From: Epichloe hybrida | Lineage: Eukaryota > Ascomycota > Sordariomycetes > Hypocreales > Clavicipitaceae | NCBI GenBank assembly: GCA_019022495.1 | Contig: JAFEKR010000007.1 | Span: forward strand, 2,232,001-2,296,000 | Direction of reading: 5' to 3' | DNA: 64,000 nt | Shown here: piece after piece, positions 22,254 through 34,063 of the stretch | Layout of the letters: every line of letters starts with the position of its first letter | Position numbering within the stretch: position 1 is the stretch's first letter | Translations under genes and position numbers: made by a program | Notes under the pieces: model-generated | Seen by the model: only the letters and a program-made list of their open reading frames with translations | What the model was told of the DNA's origin: nothing | Databases searched by the model: none

Positions 22254-22470
22254 TGTTATGGACTGGCCCCTAGGCTACTGCGATAGGGCGTTAATATAGT
22301 ATTAAGAGACTTAAGGAGAAAGGAGGAAGGGTAAGAGGCTATCCCTAGTAGTGCCCCTTATACCCCCTTAGCTACTTATATAAGCCTTCTTTCCTTACCT
22401 TAATTACTTTTACTACTCCTCTCTCTAACTACTATATAGATAATGCTTAGGTAAAGCCTAAGCCCTTATA
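22254..22470 (-). repeat. Left LTR of the inner Gypsy element
   Basis: 217 bp, starts TGTTATGGACTGGCCCC and ends CCCTTATA. Relative to the right LTR its left edge is unmutated and its right edge carries C-to-T changes. Confidence 0.92.
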
Positions 22471-25400
22471 TATGCCCTTACTTAGGCATATCTAATAAGT
22501 CCCCTTTTTATAATAGTCCTATAAATTATCCTATAGGTAATTAATCCTATTCCTTACTTATTATTATTAGGTATATAACACATCCGCCCCACTAGCTATT
22601 ACGTGGTAATAGCAACTACCTCACTTCTATGCCTTAGTTTTGCAGTGCGTGTAACGCGTTTACCCTGCTAACCTATTATTTATTATAGTCTCTAGCCCCG
22701 CCCCTACTAGTTTATTAATTACCTAATATAGGTTTAAAACTATATATAAATATCCTACTTAGTTCCTTTTTATATCTTACCTTCCCTTATATAACACTAT
22801 CCCTTTACTATTATAATTCTATTATGCCTTCCTCTTTATCCTATTAGAACTCCTTTCTTAAATAATTATTCTCCTATTAGAATATACCTTATAATCTATC
22901 TAACCCTCCTTTGCCCTTAGCTAGTCTTACTATGCCTTTAGCCTATTTTATTAGTAAGTTTCTTATAGAGGGTAACTTAAATAATAATTAATATACTACT
23001 CTCTAATTAGTCTAGCGCCCTTATAGGCTATGTGTAAAACAGGCCCTTACCACTAGTGTTCTAGAATATTATCTACCTAAATCTAGAGAATTATACTCTC
23101 TATATTAGAAGTAATACCTTTCCTATATATAGTATACTAGGCTTTTATTTACTAACCCTTATCTTTATTACGTGCTAAAGGATATTAAGGTAAAGATTAC
23201 TATAGGTACTTATATTATTAAACCTAGAGTCCCTAAAACTTTAGGCATAAAAAAGAAAATACCTATACTATCCTAAAGGTTTTACTACCTTATTAGTTAG
23301 TAAAACTCCTTCCTTACCTAGGCTTAGTTTAATCTAGCTCATATATAGTTAGCCCTTAGGGCGTCCCTTACTAATAATGCTACTATAATAAATATAACTA
23401 GTCTTAAAGTTACCCCTTTTATTAGCGCTAGCCCTTTAGCTAGCTATAGTATAGCCTATTTTATATAGTAAGCTATAAGTATTTTATTCTAATAGAACTA
23501 GTAAGTTATTAGTAAACTAACTATAATATATAAAGAGATATATAAGCAGTCTTCCACGCTTCTCTAAGCTTTAATGCCTTATTACTAGGATAAAATCTAG
23601 TAATATATTTAAATTACTAGGTTAAGTAATAAATCTCTTTCTTATTACTACTAGTAACTATTATGTCTCCTTTCTATAATAGGTCTAACTTATAATTATA
23701 TTCCTAAAGCCTTAGGAGCTAGCTATCCCCTAGCTAGAAATAATACTCCTCCCCTCCTTAGTTATTCTTCTCTTACTTACTACTTACCTACTAGGTCTCC
23801 TATTATACCCTCTCTTACGTATACTCCCTATACTAACCCTATTTACACTATCTAAGTCCTAGGTTATGCCTAAGGTAAATAGGGTAAATAACTTATTATA
23901 CTATAACTATTACCTAGTAATAATAATGCTATAGCTATAGTAGCTATAGTATAACTCTAGATAGAGGTAGTATGCCCTTAACTATTCTCTCCTAGTAATT
24001 TAGGTAATAACTTAATAGATAATTATCCTTATTAAGTAGTAGTAGTAAAACATAGTAATTTAGTGCCTTAGGTGCTTATTAAAGTCTTTATAGGTATATA
24101 AGTCTTTTAAAATTAATTTAGTCTATTATTATATTATATATCTCCCTATTTTACCTTAAACTTATTAAGGGCTTGTATTTATGCTATATTCTCTAATAGT
24201 TCCTATATAGGCTATATATAACCCACTTACTTAATAAGTATATTATATCTTTTGCCCTAGCCTAGGGCATTCTAAGCCACTAGGATTTACTTAACCTAAT
24301 ATTCCTTAATAAGTTTATTATTATCTTCTATAAGGACCTATTCTAGTCTTAGATAGGAGTCCTAGAGCTTCTAACTAAGGAGAGGGTCTTCTATAGCGTG
24401 TTTAATAAGGTTTACATAAAATACTAGGTAAATACCTCTTAGAATATTAAGCTATACTATAAGTAATATTAGGACTTCTATAACTATATACTTTACTACT
24501 ACTTAATTAAGTTTCTATAAGAGGTAGTTAGTTTTAATATTTTTAAGTAAAAGCTATACCTTATCTCTAACCTAGAATTATTCTACTAGCTAATGTAAAG
24601 CAAATATAGTATCCTACTACCTTTATTATATATAGGCTATTATAGCTTACGCTAGATAAGTACCCTCCTAGAGGTGCTTAAGAAACCATATCACTTGCCC
24701 CTTTAGTGTTATTATAAAAGTAAATATATCTAGTAGTGCCTAGACTAGCTCTAGGTTATAGCTATATAGTAGCTTATTTAGGCTAACTCCTATTATAGAA
24801 AATAGCCTATTATTAATTATAAGCTAGTAAGTAGCTAGATATTCTAGCTAGTAAGTAGCTAGATATTCTAGCTAGTTAAACTACAAGAAGGAGACTATAA
24901 CACATAGTATTACCTACACCTCTTAGTTTACTTGCTTTATACTACTATTAGTCTATAGGTAGTGTAATATAGAAAGTAACTAATTAATCCTAACTAGGGA
25001 GTATAATATTATCTAAAACTTTCCTAACTAATCTAAACTATAATCCATAATAATTAATTAAGGAAACCCCCTAAACTACCACTAAACTATTTTAAACCTC
25101 TCTATATATTCCTTAGCTCCTATAGAAGTTATAGCCTTAAGCTAAATAAATTTAGAAAGTTAATTTATAATAACCATTAGGTATTATAGCTTTTCTAGGG
25201 ATAGTGCTAGTAAGTTTATTATAAAGTTAATAGAGATCTATAACTAAAACTAGTTAGGGATAGGTAAAGGCTTTAGTAAGCCCTAGCGCTATTAATAGCT
25301 CTTATAACTACTATAGTAGTAATAGTTATAAACAAACCTAGTAATATCTTATAATATCCTATCCTAGTAAAACTACTATTATAAGATTTAAAACATAGTG

Positions 25401-26479
25401 TTATAGCCTAGGTGCTTTACTACTAGTAAATTATAGCATTATTATATTAGGGTTATTATAAGAGGCTCCTACGCTAGGACCTAGGTATAGCCCCTAAACT
25501 AGAGCGCCCTATAAGTGCTTATAAAATAATTTACTACTTACTCTCTTATAAGTGCCTTAATAGGAAACCTTTATGCCCCTTCCTAGATAGCCCTTAATTA
25601 AATACTATATATAGGGTCTAAGATAATAGCCTAGTCCTATAAGGTCTAAAGGTATTTAGTAGTAAAGAAAACCTTACTAGCTAGTAATAATGCTATATTA
25701 CTATTATCCCGCTATCTATCTAGCATTAGCAAAAGCTATATAATAGTAATAGGTTATACGATATATCCTATCCTAGAGGTTACCCCTTCCTAGTCTTATT
25801 CCCTTTAAGAAAGAGCATTAAGCTACTATGCTTACGTACTAGGTCTATACTAGAGGTAGAAATTAAATAGCGTAAGTATATCCGCCTATTAAGCCTACTA
25901 CTCTAATATTAACTAGGGAGTTATAAAGTACTCTAGGTTCTTATAGTCTATATAGATTATAAATAGACTAGAAACGCCCTATAGCTTAGCTAACCATGCC
26001 TTAAGGCATAAGATAATAGCTAATAATTCCTTATTATAGATTATATAGTTCTTTTATAAGGTTATAAGGCTAGTAAAGTAGTAAGTAACCGGGTATATAA
26101 CACTATCCTAGCCTTACTAGGAAAGGCATTCTCTAATAGCTATTCCTAAATAATTAGCTTCTACTACTATAGGGAGATTTAGGTCCTATTATGCTAGTAC
26201 TAGGTATGTAATAAAGGCGTCTTTTAGCCTATTAAAGGCATTATTCTCTTTAGGTCCCTATTAAAAAGGGACATTTCTCTTAGTTAATTATATTAGTAAT
26301 GCTACTAGTTCTAAAAAGTTACTAATAAAGTTATAGTAAAAGTTAGCAAACCCTAGGAAGCTACAGACCCCCTAAAGTTTTATTAGAGCTACTTACTCCC
26401 TAATAGCTATAACCTTTGCTAAGTCTAGATAAATAAAATAACCCACTATAATAATGTATCCTAGGTATTAAACCTCCTT

Positions 26480-26770
26480 CACTATAAACATAGACTTATT
26501 AAGGTCTAAGTACAAACCTACGTCCCTTAGGTAGCCTAATATTAACTAGACCCTAGCTATATAGTCTTTCCTTAATCCCCCTAAGTAAACTAAGATATTA
26601 TCTAAGTATGCTATAATAAAGTCCCCTAACGTATCCCTTAAGGACTTATTAATATAATATTAGAATATTGCTAGTGCGCTAGCTAGGCTAAAAGGGCAAA
26701 CTAGCTACTTAAATAGCCTAAACCTAGTTTAAAACGCTATTAGATACTCCTAGCCCTTAGCAATCTATAG
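26480..26770 (-). pseudogene. Reverse transcriptase remnant of the inner element
   Basis: The minus-strand reading contains a degraded FGL.NAP motif, a Q.YIN motif and IIAYLDNILVYL (YLDD with D to N), followed by GLRKDYIA. These are palm motifs of Ty3/Gypsy reverse transcriptase in the right order. Numerous stops fall at former Trp and Gln codons. Confidence 0.75.
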
Positions 26771-29147
26771 CTTATAAAACGCTATATAAATATTTACCTT
26801 TATAAACTAGTGTACCTAGGATAAGGAATAGAGTGTCTCCTTAATTAATAGGAGAGAATAGTAATCCTATACTATTATCTTATTAAGAGCGTAGTAGTTT
26901 ACGTAAAAATGCTAACCCCTATTAGCCTTTTTAATAAGGAGGACTAGAGCTATAGCTAATAATAAGCTAGCATAGATCTAACCCTTATTTATTAAGTCTA
27001 TAATCTAGTGCCTAACCTCTAGAAGCTAGTCCCTTAGCATATTATATAGTAATCCCTAAGGGAGCGTTAGTTTAGACCTGTCCTAATTCTTACGTAAGCA
27101 TATATAGTAATTAAAGGACCCCTAATAAGGAGGTAAGCTATTAGCTCTAGCCTTATTAAAAAGGTCCGCAAAGTTAGCTAACTCCTTAGGTAATATTAAC
27201 GTGTTTAGGCTATTAGGTTTTATCTTAGGCGCTATAATCTATAGTACTATTATTATCTCCCTAAGGCTTGTGGTAATAAATATTATAAAAGTATCCTTTC
27301 TCTAGTATGCCTAGCGCGCTTCCGTGGCATATAAGGACTTAATAATCCCCTATACTAGAGTCTCCACCTTGCGCGTAAAGGCTTTAGAGACACATAAGCC
27401 CTTTGCTACTCTAATAACTAATTACCATTTCGCTACGTAAATAACTATATTATAATATTTAAGCCATGGCATCCTAAGTATAACATCTTGTATAAGGCCT
27501 AGGATAACATATAAATACACTAATAACTCCTAGCTATTAATGTTTATTCTAGTGCGTACTATATAGGTAATTAAGGAGGTGTCCTCCTATACTCTCTTTC
27601 CCCTCCTTTCTATTTTTACTATAGTCTAGACATGCCTTCTCTTTAGTAACTATATAAGCTCTAGGCTAAACTATTTTACTACTAACTTACTTATAGTATT
27701 ATAATAATTATAACTATAATTAATCTAGACATTAATATAATAATATATATTAAAGAGTATAGGAATTAAGAATAGTAGTTAGTCTATATATTATACTATA
27801 TCCCGCTCTAACTTTATATAGCTTAAATAGTTATCCTATATTATAGTATATGGTTAGCCTCCTTACCCTTACGTAAGACTTTGCTTAGGGGCTACTTATT
27901 TTCTATAAGAGGAATATTTACCTCCTTATCTATGCTTTCCTTATTCACTCTATATAAGTTAATGCTAACCTATAGGGGATAGGGCAGGAGAAAGGTACAC
28001 TCCTAAATATAGTAATCCTTAGATTTACATTATAAGCAATATCTCTCCTAATAGTATTTAGCTAACTTTACTTCTAATACTTATTTAGCCTATTATACAT
28101 CTGCGGCTAGCTTTAGACCCTTCTCCTTCTTAACTAGCCTATTCTATTTTCCTAATTAAGTCCTTACTACACACACCCTAGTTATTAGTATATTACCCTT
28201 ATAATTAGTCTAAGGTGTAAGTTTAGCTAGCTATAGTCCGCATTAGGACTAGTACTTATTCTCTATAGTAAGGGCCTTAATATTAACTATAATCTTATAA
28301 TACTACGTAATAGCTATATGCTATACACTCTAGCTAATACCCTAGCTTATACTAATTTCTCTTAAATGCTTATTAAGCGCTTATTAAAGCTTTACTAGCT
28401 TTATATTATCCCCTTAATAATCCCCTTTTACTAATAAGAGCTTCTCTATATAGTAAATAAAGAACATAGAAAATAGCTCCCCTAGGCCCTATTCTATTTA
28501 GTTAAGTTCTATAAGGGCTATCTCTTACCTATATAAATTAGAGAATATAGACCTAAGATATTCTAGGAATTTAGCTAAGTTAAAATTATAAATACTACCC
28601 TATTTAAAGAAAGTAACTACCTAGGACTAGACTTTAGAGAATAGGTTCTAGTAAATAAATATTTACCTATTCTTATTAGTTTTAATAAAGTCCTTATTTA
28701 CCTATAGCTTATATTCTATTAGGAACTTTTATATAGCAAATAAGGCCTTATTACTATTATATAGGTTACCTATAGGGATAGGTTTTTATTTTACCCTAGG
28801 TATAGTTAAGACTAAGTTAAAGGTAGGAGGTAAAGTAAGGTTTACTACTAGGGTATTAGGCTAGGCTATAATAAGTAGTTAGGTTAAGAGTCCTATAGTA
28901 CTTATAGCTACTTATTATTAGAGGTGTGTAAGTTTTACTATTTGCTTATTAAGTATAAGTTAAAGTGTCTTAAATTAGGCCTATTAAGCTACTAGTAGTA
29001 CTATAGCATTAGATAGGGGAGTTATTATCCCCTAGCTAGGTTAGTCTTATAGTTAGAGCGTGTTTACTATATCTATTAATATATCTATTAGTGTTTCTAT
29101 TATATCTTTTAGTAGTTATTAAAAAGGACTAAAGGAAGTCTCTTAAT

Positions 29148-29364
29148 TATTATAGACTAGCCCCTAGGCTACTATAATAAGGCGTTAATATAGTATTAAG
29201 AGACTTAAGGAGAAAGGAGGAAGGGTAAGAGGCTATCCCTAGTGGTGCCCCTTATACCCCCTTAGCTACTTATATAAGCCTCCTTTCCCTACCTTAACTA
29301 CTTTTACTACTCCCCTCTCTAACTACTATACGGATAATGCTTAGGCAAAGCCCAAGCCCTTACA
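29148..29364 (-). repeat. Right LTR of the inner Gypsy element
   Basis: 217 bp, starts TATTATAGACTAGCCCC (TG tip mutated to TA) and ends CCCTTACA. Its right edge is clean and its left edge mutated, the mirror image of its partner. Confidence 0.92.
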
Positions 29365-29369
29365 TTAAT

Positions 29370-29570
29370 TAAGAATTTTAGCAATAAGAGGCAAAGAGGC
29401 CTTATTCTTAATTATGATCTTATTTAGGCCCCTATAATTTATATAAAGCCTTAATTTCCCTCCTTTCTTTAGAATAAATAAAATTAGGGCTTTAGCTAGG
29501 CTAACTAATCTTCTAATTCACCCTTTAAGCTACGCACTTATAAGGTACTCTCTAAGAACCTCTAGCTCCC
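29370..29570 (-). pseudogene. Reverse transcriptase remnant of the outer element, proximal part
   Basis: The minus-strand reading KLRLYINYRGLNKI then ASLPLIAKIL is the start of a Ty3/Gypsy reverse transcriptase (K-L-R-x-C-V-D-Y-R-x-L-N motif, with D to N). It stops at the inner element's border and resumes at 22253. Confidence 0.8.
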
Positions 29571-30554
29571 TTTTAGCTAAATTATATATAGGCCCCTAAG
29601 GTAGTGTTTTCCCTTCTTCTAATTTAATTATATAAGTATAACCTCCTAGTTTAGGAAGCTTACTTACTAACTCTTTAGAAAAAACATCTATAAACTCCCT
29701 ATATTCTTCTAGGATTATTAGTGTAAGGCACTTAGTGCTCTTATCTTAATTTAACGTGGCTTCTTTGTTACTTATATCTTCTAAAATTAGTATAACTATA
29801 ATACCTTTGCTTTTTTACTATAAATAAGCGTACTTAAGGATTTATATAGTTACTTTACTATTTATTTATACGTTTATTACTACTAAGTCCTTTAATTAGC
29901 CTTTTCCTTTTCCTTTTTGATTTTTATTTTCTAGAATACTTAGCCTAATCTTTATTACTCCTAATAATAAAGTAACTACTACTATTTTTTTCTCTTTATA
30001 TACTTACTACTTACTATAAGTAAAGGAGAGACATTCTATTATTACTAGATATCTCTAGTATTTATACTCCTAACATATAATCATAGGTAAATACTCTTTA
30101 ATCTAGTCTATACCTAGAATTATCCCTTTACCTATATTAGTAATAAAGTAGCTAACTTAGTAAACCTTTACAAATCCTATACTATCTTTTATCTTAACTA
30201 ATTTTTTTAGAATTCCTTAATATAAAATCACTTTTTTGCTTACACTCTCTAATATTCTATCTAATTAGATTACACTCTCCTAATCCTTTTTTAATAATAA
30301 TTTTAGATAAATTATTAAAGACTATATGCCTATATTAAATAGCGCTTATATAGCTAACTACTAGTTATCTTATTATAGAGATACTTACATTCTTATTCTA
30401 TTATCTATAGGGTATTTTATAGTAAGATTATATTCCTAGGTCTATGCTAATTAAACTAGTATTATATTAGGAGACATAGCTTTATTACTACTTTCCCTAT
30501 GCTTCTTAGTTATATATTTAGTACTTTTATAGGTAAAATAATCTAGTGCCTAAT

Positions 30555-30600
30555 AAGTTAGTATAGCATGCCTAGGCTTTCTATATTTATAGTACACTAG
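30555..30600 (-). pseudogene. Gag zinc-knuckle remnant of the outer element
   Basis: The minus-strand reading YYKYRKPRHAIL fits a C-x2-C-x4-H-x4-C knuckle whose Cys and Gly codons have decayed (TGC to TAC/TAT, GGA to AGA). Weak alone, but in the expected place upstream of RT in element orientation. Confidence 0.5.
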
Positions 30601-31685
30601 GGATAATCTTTTCCCTTAGTCTTTGCTTTATTACTACGCCCTATCTATAGGTAATATAAAATAAGAGCATTACCTCTTTCTTTTAAAGTCCTAACCTTTT
30701 TTATTATTTTAGCCTAAACCTATTATAACCTTTGCTTTCTTACCCTAGCCTTATAGTTAGCTCTAGGTTATTAGGATCTCTTAACTAATTATTTACTTTC
30801 TTATAGCGTTATTTAAGCTATTTAGAAAAATTATAATTCTTAGATATATAGGGATTTCTTTAGGTAACTTAGCTTTTACCTTATCCTAGGCTTATATTAA
30901 GGATTAAAATAATTAGCTATTCTTCTACCTAAGATTTAGTAGTAACCTTATTACTTCTAAGTATCTTATACCTATATCTATTATTTTAGTTTTTAACTAT
31001 TCTAGGAAATTTACCTAGGTAATTAATAAATAATCTATATGCCTATCTATAGCTATATAACGCATTTACTATTACTTTACATTACTAGCTAGGTAGCTAC
31101 TTATATATATTACCTTAGTTATATTATCCTTAAAGGTATAGTAATTTAATTTAAATAGTATGTCTAAGTCTGCTAAGAAATTCTATAGGCTTTTATATAT
31201 TTCCCCTTTATATATAGGCATTTTTATCTATATTTTAATAAGACTACCTTACTATATAATTACTACTATATTACTATAGACTATAGGTAAAATTATAGCT
31301 AATGTTTAAGGGGTAATTATAGGTCTAGTTTAAGGTCTAGCTAATCCTAGATTTACCTTAAGCTCTCTAATTTATGCCTTTATTTATAAGACCTCTTATC
31401 TCCTCTAAAGGTAATATAGCTTAGATATATAACCTTATAGCATTACTATAATACCCTTATTTCTTTAGTTATATTATCTATACCTCTACCTAAATTAGGA
31501 TTAAGTAGTATTTATTACACCCTATTATCTATAGTTCTAGATTATAGGGGTTCCTTATTTTCCTAATTATCTATAGCTTTATTATTATAAGGTACTAGTG
31601 TGTTTCTAGTAAATCTTTAGAGTATTAGCTATATAATAATCTAGCTAATGGTTTATATCCTTAAAAAGGTTAAGAGAGATTAATT

Positions 31686-31955
31686 TATTATAGCTTATAC
31701 TAAAAGGTTAAGAATAAAGTAATAGCTAAGACTATTATAGTTACTACTAGATAGATGCTAGCTAGGGGTAGGTGTATAAAGGTTTTAATCTCTAACCTAG
31801 CACTAATAATATGCGTAGTCTTTAATAAGTACCTTACTCTATAAGCACATGGCTATCTTATAGCTAGCTAGCCTCTTTATTATCCGCATGGCCTAAAGGT
31901 TCTCCAAAGACCCGCTTCAATAAACATCCTATCTTTGACCTCTGCGCTCCTAATA
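31686..31955 (-). repeat. Right LTR of the outer Gypsy element
   Basis: 270 bp, the partner of 16981-17250. Its left edge is mutated (TATTATAGCTTATACT against TGTCACGGCTTGCACC) and its last ~80 bp are clean. It is the 5' LTR in element orientation. Confidence 0.92.
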
Positions 31956-31960
31956 GGTTA

Positions 31961-32400
31961 ATACTATTATGAAATTTTACTAGCTTATTAAGTAAAGAAA
32001 TATATTCTATAATTACAGTAGTAATAATTATAGGACTGCGCTAGCTAGCTTAAATAGTAATTAACTACGGATTATTATTATTATTATTATTACCTAATAC
32101 TTTCTGGTATGACTACAGACCTAATCAAATTCCTGACAGAAATAAGGCCGTCTTCGCATTAGCACGACCGCCTTGGGAAATCTTGGTCTATGCGAGCCGG
32201 CCAATTGCTTTGCGTCCACAAAGATTGCTTCGTCGCGCAGCAATCAATGCATCCAACTCGTTCTTAATACCGACGCTATTGGTTCGAGCTTATGAACATA
32301 ACATACATAGTCCGGCCTGGTCTTTTCCTAGGACGCTTCGTGCCACGAAGCTGGACCAAGAGGGAATTTTTCTGTGAAGGGGCGGGCTGGGGCGGACGCC
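31961..32400. other. Flank of the retroelement block, no gene seen
   Basis: The first 130 bp are AT-rich with a (TTA)n run near 32074-32093. The rest has normal composition and a short chance frame (32183-32377) without motifs. Confidence 0.4.
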
Positions 32401-32756
32401 TAAACACGCATATGTCAAAAATTGAACACGCATATGCCGTTAGTCCTCATTAGGATAGATAGCCTACTTACCTGTTTTTAGTGTAGCTTATATCTATTAA
32501 TTTTTGTAGCTTTATTAAGTTAATTATAATACCTATAATAAGTATGTTTTCTATGTTTTCTATGTTTTCTATGTTTTTAAAGGTATTAATATTATTAAAG
32601 CTATTGCAAGTGCCTTACTAGCAAGTAATTATTAGGGAAATATATATAAAGCTATGAAGATTAATAGATATAAGCTACACAAAAATAGGTAGGTAGGCTG
32701 TCTATCTTGATTAGGAATGGCATATGCGTGTTCAATTTTTGACATATACGTGTTTA
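32401..32756. mobile_element. Foldback MITE with long terminal inverted repeats
   Basis: The left end TAAACACGCATATGTCAAAA and the right end (reading inwards TAAACACGTATATGTCAAAA) are inverted copies. The similarity continues for about 115 bp each side, for example GTAGCTTATATCTATTAAT against ATTAATAGATATAAGCTAC. The centre holds a short tandem array of TTTCTATG (about 32546-32580). Taking TA as target duplication gives tips AACACG...CGTGTT, as for Tc1/mariner-type MITEs. There is no coding capacity. GC-rich host sequence abuts both ends. Confidence 0.8.
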
Positions 32757-34063
32757 GTTGCCTGGGGCGGGCATCTTGTGCAGTCATGACTAGGAGAATT
32801 TGAGTCAGATCTCTTTGGCCGGCTTGTTGGCAAACTGCAAGAAAATGGGTGGAGCCGGCTGGCGAGAACCTTGATGGTTCACCATTTTGCCGTTTTCGGG
32901 CGTGCCTGCACTTTCGAGTTGTGGATGTCCACCAACCAGGTGCAGTACATCCGAGGATGCGATCTGGAATAAAAGCGCGGTAATGTCGCGGGGGATGATA
33001 ACAAGTTTGCTAAAATGTGGCATTAGAACCCACACGAACTCGTCCGTGATGGCGAAGAAAAAAGCCGGATTGACTAAGCAATACTATTTGAATCTACTCC
33101 TTAATACTAGATTGGCATTGGCAGACTTTGGCGCGGACCCAGTGTGAACCTCGACTTGGCCATCAAGGTTCGCGCGACGGGTCCGTCTGCGATGTCCTCG
33201 CATTGACTGTACACATGGCCCGGATGCGGTCCTGATGAAACATACGTGCTGGACAGCACGTCCCCAGGTTCCACTCGACCTTTGTCAACGTCCTAGACCA
33301 ACATCCCATACTTGCAGAAAGCGACGGGGAGCGTTTTATTCTAAAGTTGTGGTTCACTGCTTCCCCATCGCCGCCAATCTATGCTGGCAATCACAGTGTC
33401 GCCGCTGTCGGAAGTTCCGCCCACCATTTCTCTCTCCTAATCTACATATTTTAAGCGACCAGCACTACTGCAAGTTTAAAGAATCGCTTGTTCGAGTAGC
33501 AATTCCCGTCCCGCAGACCGGGCCTCATTCATATCACCAGAGCCGCATCGAGGGCCACGCTCGGCAACATTCTGCCGATTGCTCCTTTCTTGCATTACCC
33601 GTGGCTGAAGAGTCGGGATTCGGTGGACCATACCCTGGCTCGAAGTGTCCATCAAGGTATCGTGTGCCTTGTTGGTGTGCGCCTACTCCCTAGTCCAACA
33701 CTTGGTCGAACAACGCCCGGGCGACGCTCGTACCGGCTTAAGACGCTCGAGTCACAGAGAAAAAAAGGGTTATAAGACCTGTTTACGCGCCAATTGTTGT
33801 GCCACACCTCTGTACCAGCACACCGTTGTCTCGAAAGTCGAAGGAAACTAAGCTTGTTGCTGCTGCTGCTGCTGCTGTTGCTGTCGTTCGTCGCGCGAAG
33901 AGGTTGGAGCGAACGAATCCGAGAGAAAAGACTTGGAGTGTCTATAAGCTGTTGGAGTGGTGAGAGAAAACAAAAGACCGCGAACACATTTGCGGCTGCT
34001 ATCAACGTGGACTATTCTCATCATCAGCATTTTGCCGTTTCCAAGTTGCAGCAAACACCAATC
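32757..34063. other. Upstream region of the zinc-transporter gene
   Basis: No supported gene in 1.3 kb. Just before the transporter ATG there is a (CTG)n run at about 33857-33880 in the leader. An in-frame ATG at 33794 would add 90 residues including a poly-Leu run from this repeat, which looks like translated leader rather than protein. Confidence 0.45.

Larger units (their letters stand above)
22254..29364 (-). mobile_element. RIP-degraded Ty3/Gypsy element (inner), nested in the outer RT
   Basis: Exactly 217-bp LTRs (22254-22470 and 29148-29364) are flanked by the target duplication TTAAT (22249-22253 and 29365-29369); total 7111 bp. The minus-strand reading through stops gives a reverse transcriptase palm at about 26770-26480 (FALLA.LA resembling FGLANAP, then IIAYLDNILVYL and GLRKDYIA), so it is also Ty3/Gypsy and lies in the same orientation as its host. 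It entered the outer element between the RT motifs LPLIAKIL and DLKDMYH. Composition is as TA-rich as the outer element, and no frame survives. It is later than the outer element by position. Confidence 0.92.
16981..31955 (-). mobile_element. RIP-degraded Ty3/Gypsy element (outer), with nested insertion
   Basis: Exactly 270-bp LTRs (16981-17250 and 31686-31955) are flanked by the 5-bp duplication GGTTA (16976-16980 and 31956-31960). Without the inner element and its duplicated 5 bp it is about 7.86 kb, a normal Ty3/Gypsy length. Translating the minus strand through stops shows, in pol order, a gag zinc-knuckle remnant (about 30555-30600), reverse transcriptase (29570-29370 continuing at 22253-21990) and integrase (20049-19855, with FHP.ID (FHPQTDG box)). 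The YLDD box reads YLDN, a G-to-A change. The DNA is flooded with TA, with no frame over 60 codons: the signature of repeat-induced point mutation (C to T at CpA on both strands). It is a dead element. Confidence 0.92.

Noticed and set aside
16981..31955. Possibility that the 15-kb AT-rich block is a centromere core or mitochondrial insertion
   Set aside because: Clear LTR pairs, target duplications and Ty3/Gypsy pol motifs explain its whole length; no mitochondrial gene or tRNA is visible.
33794..34063. N-terminal extension of the ZIP transporter with a poly-Leu run
   Set aside because: The Leu run comes from a (CTG)n repeat in the leader; ZIP proteins start near MADANKDN-like sequence just before the first membrane helix.
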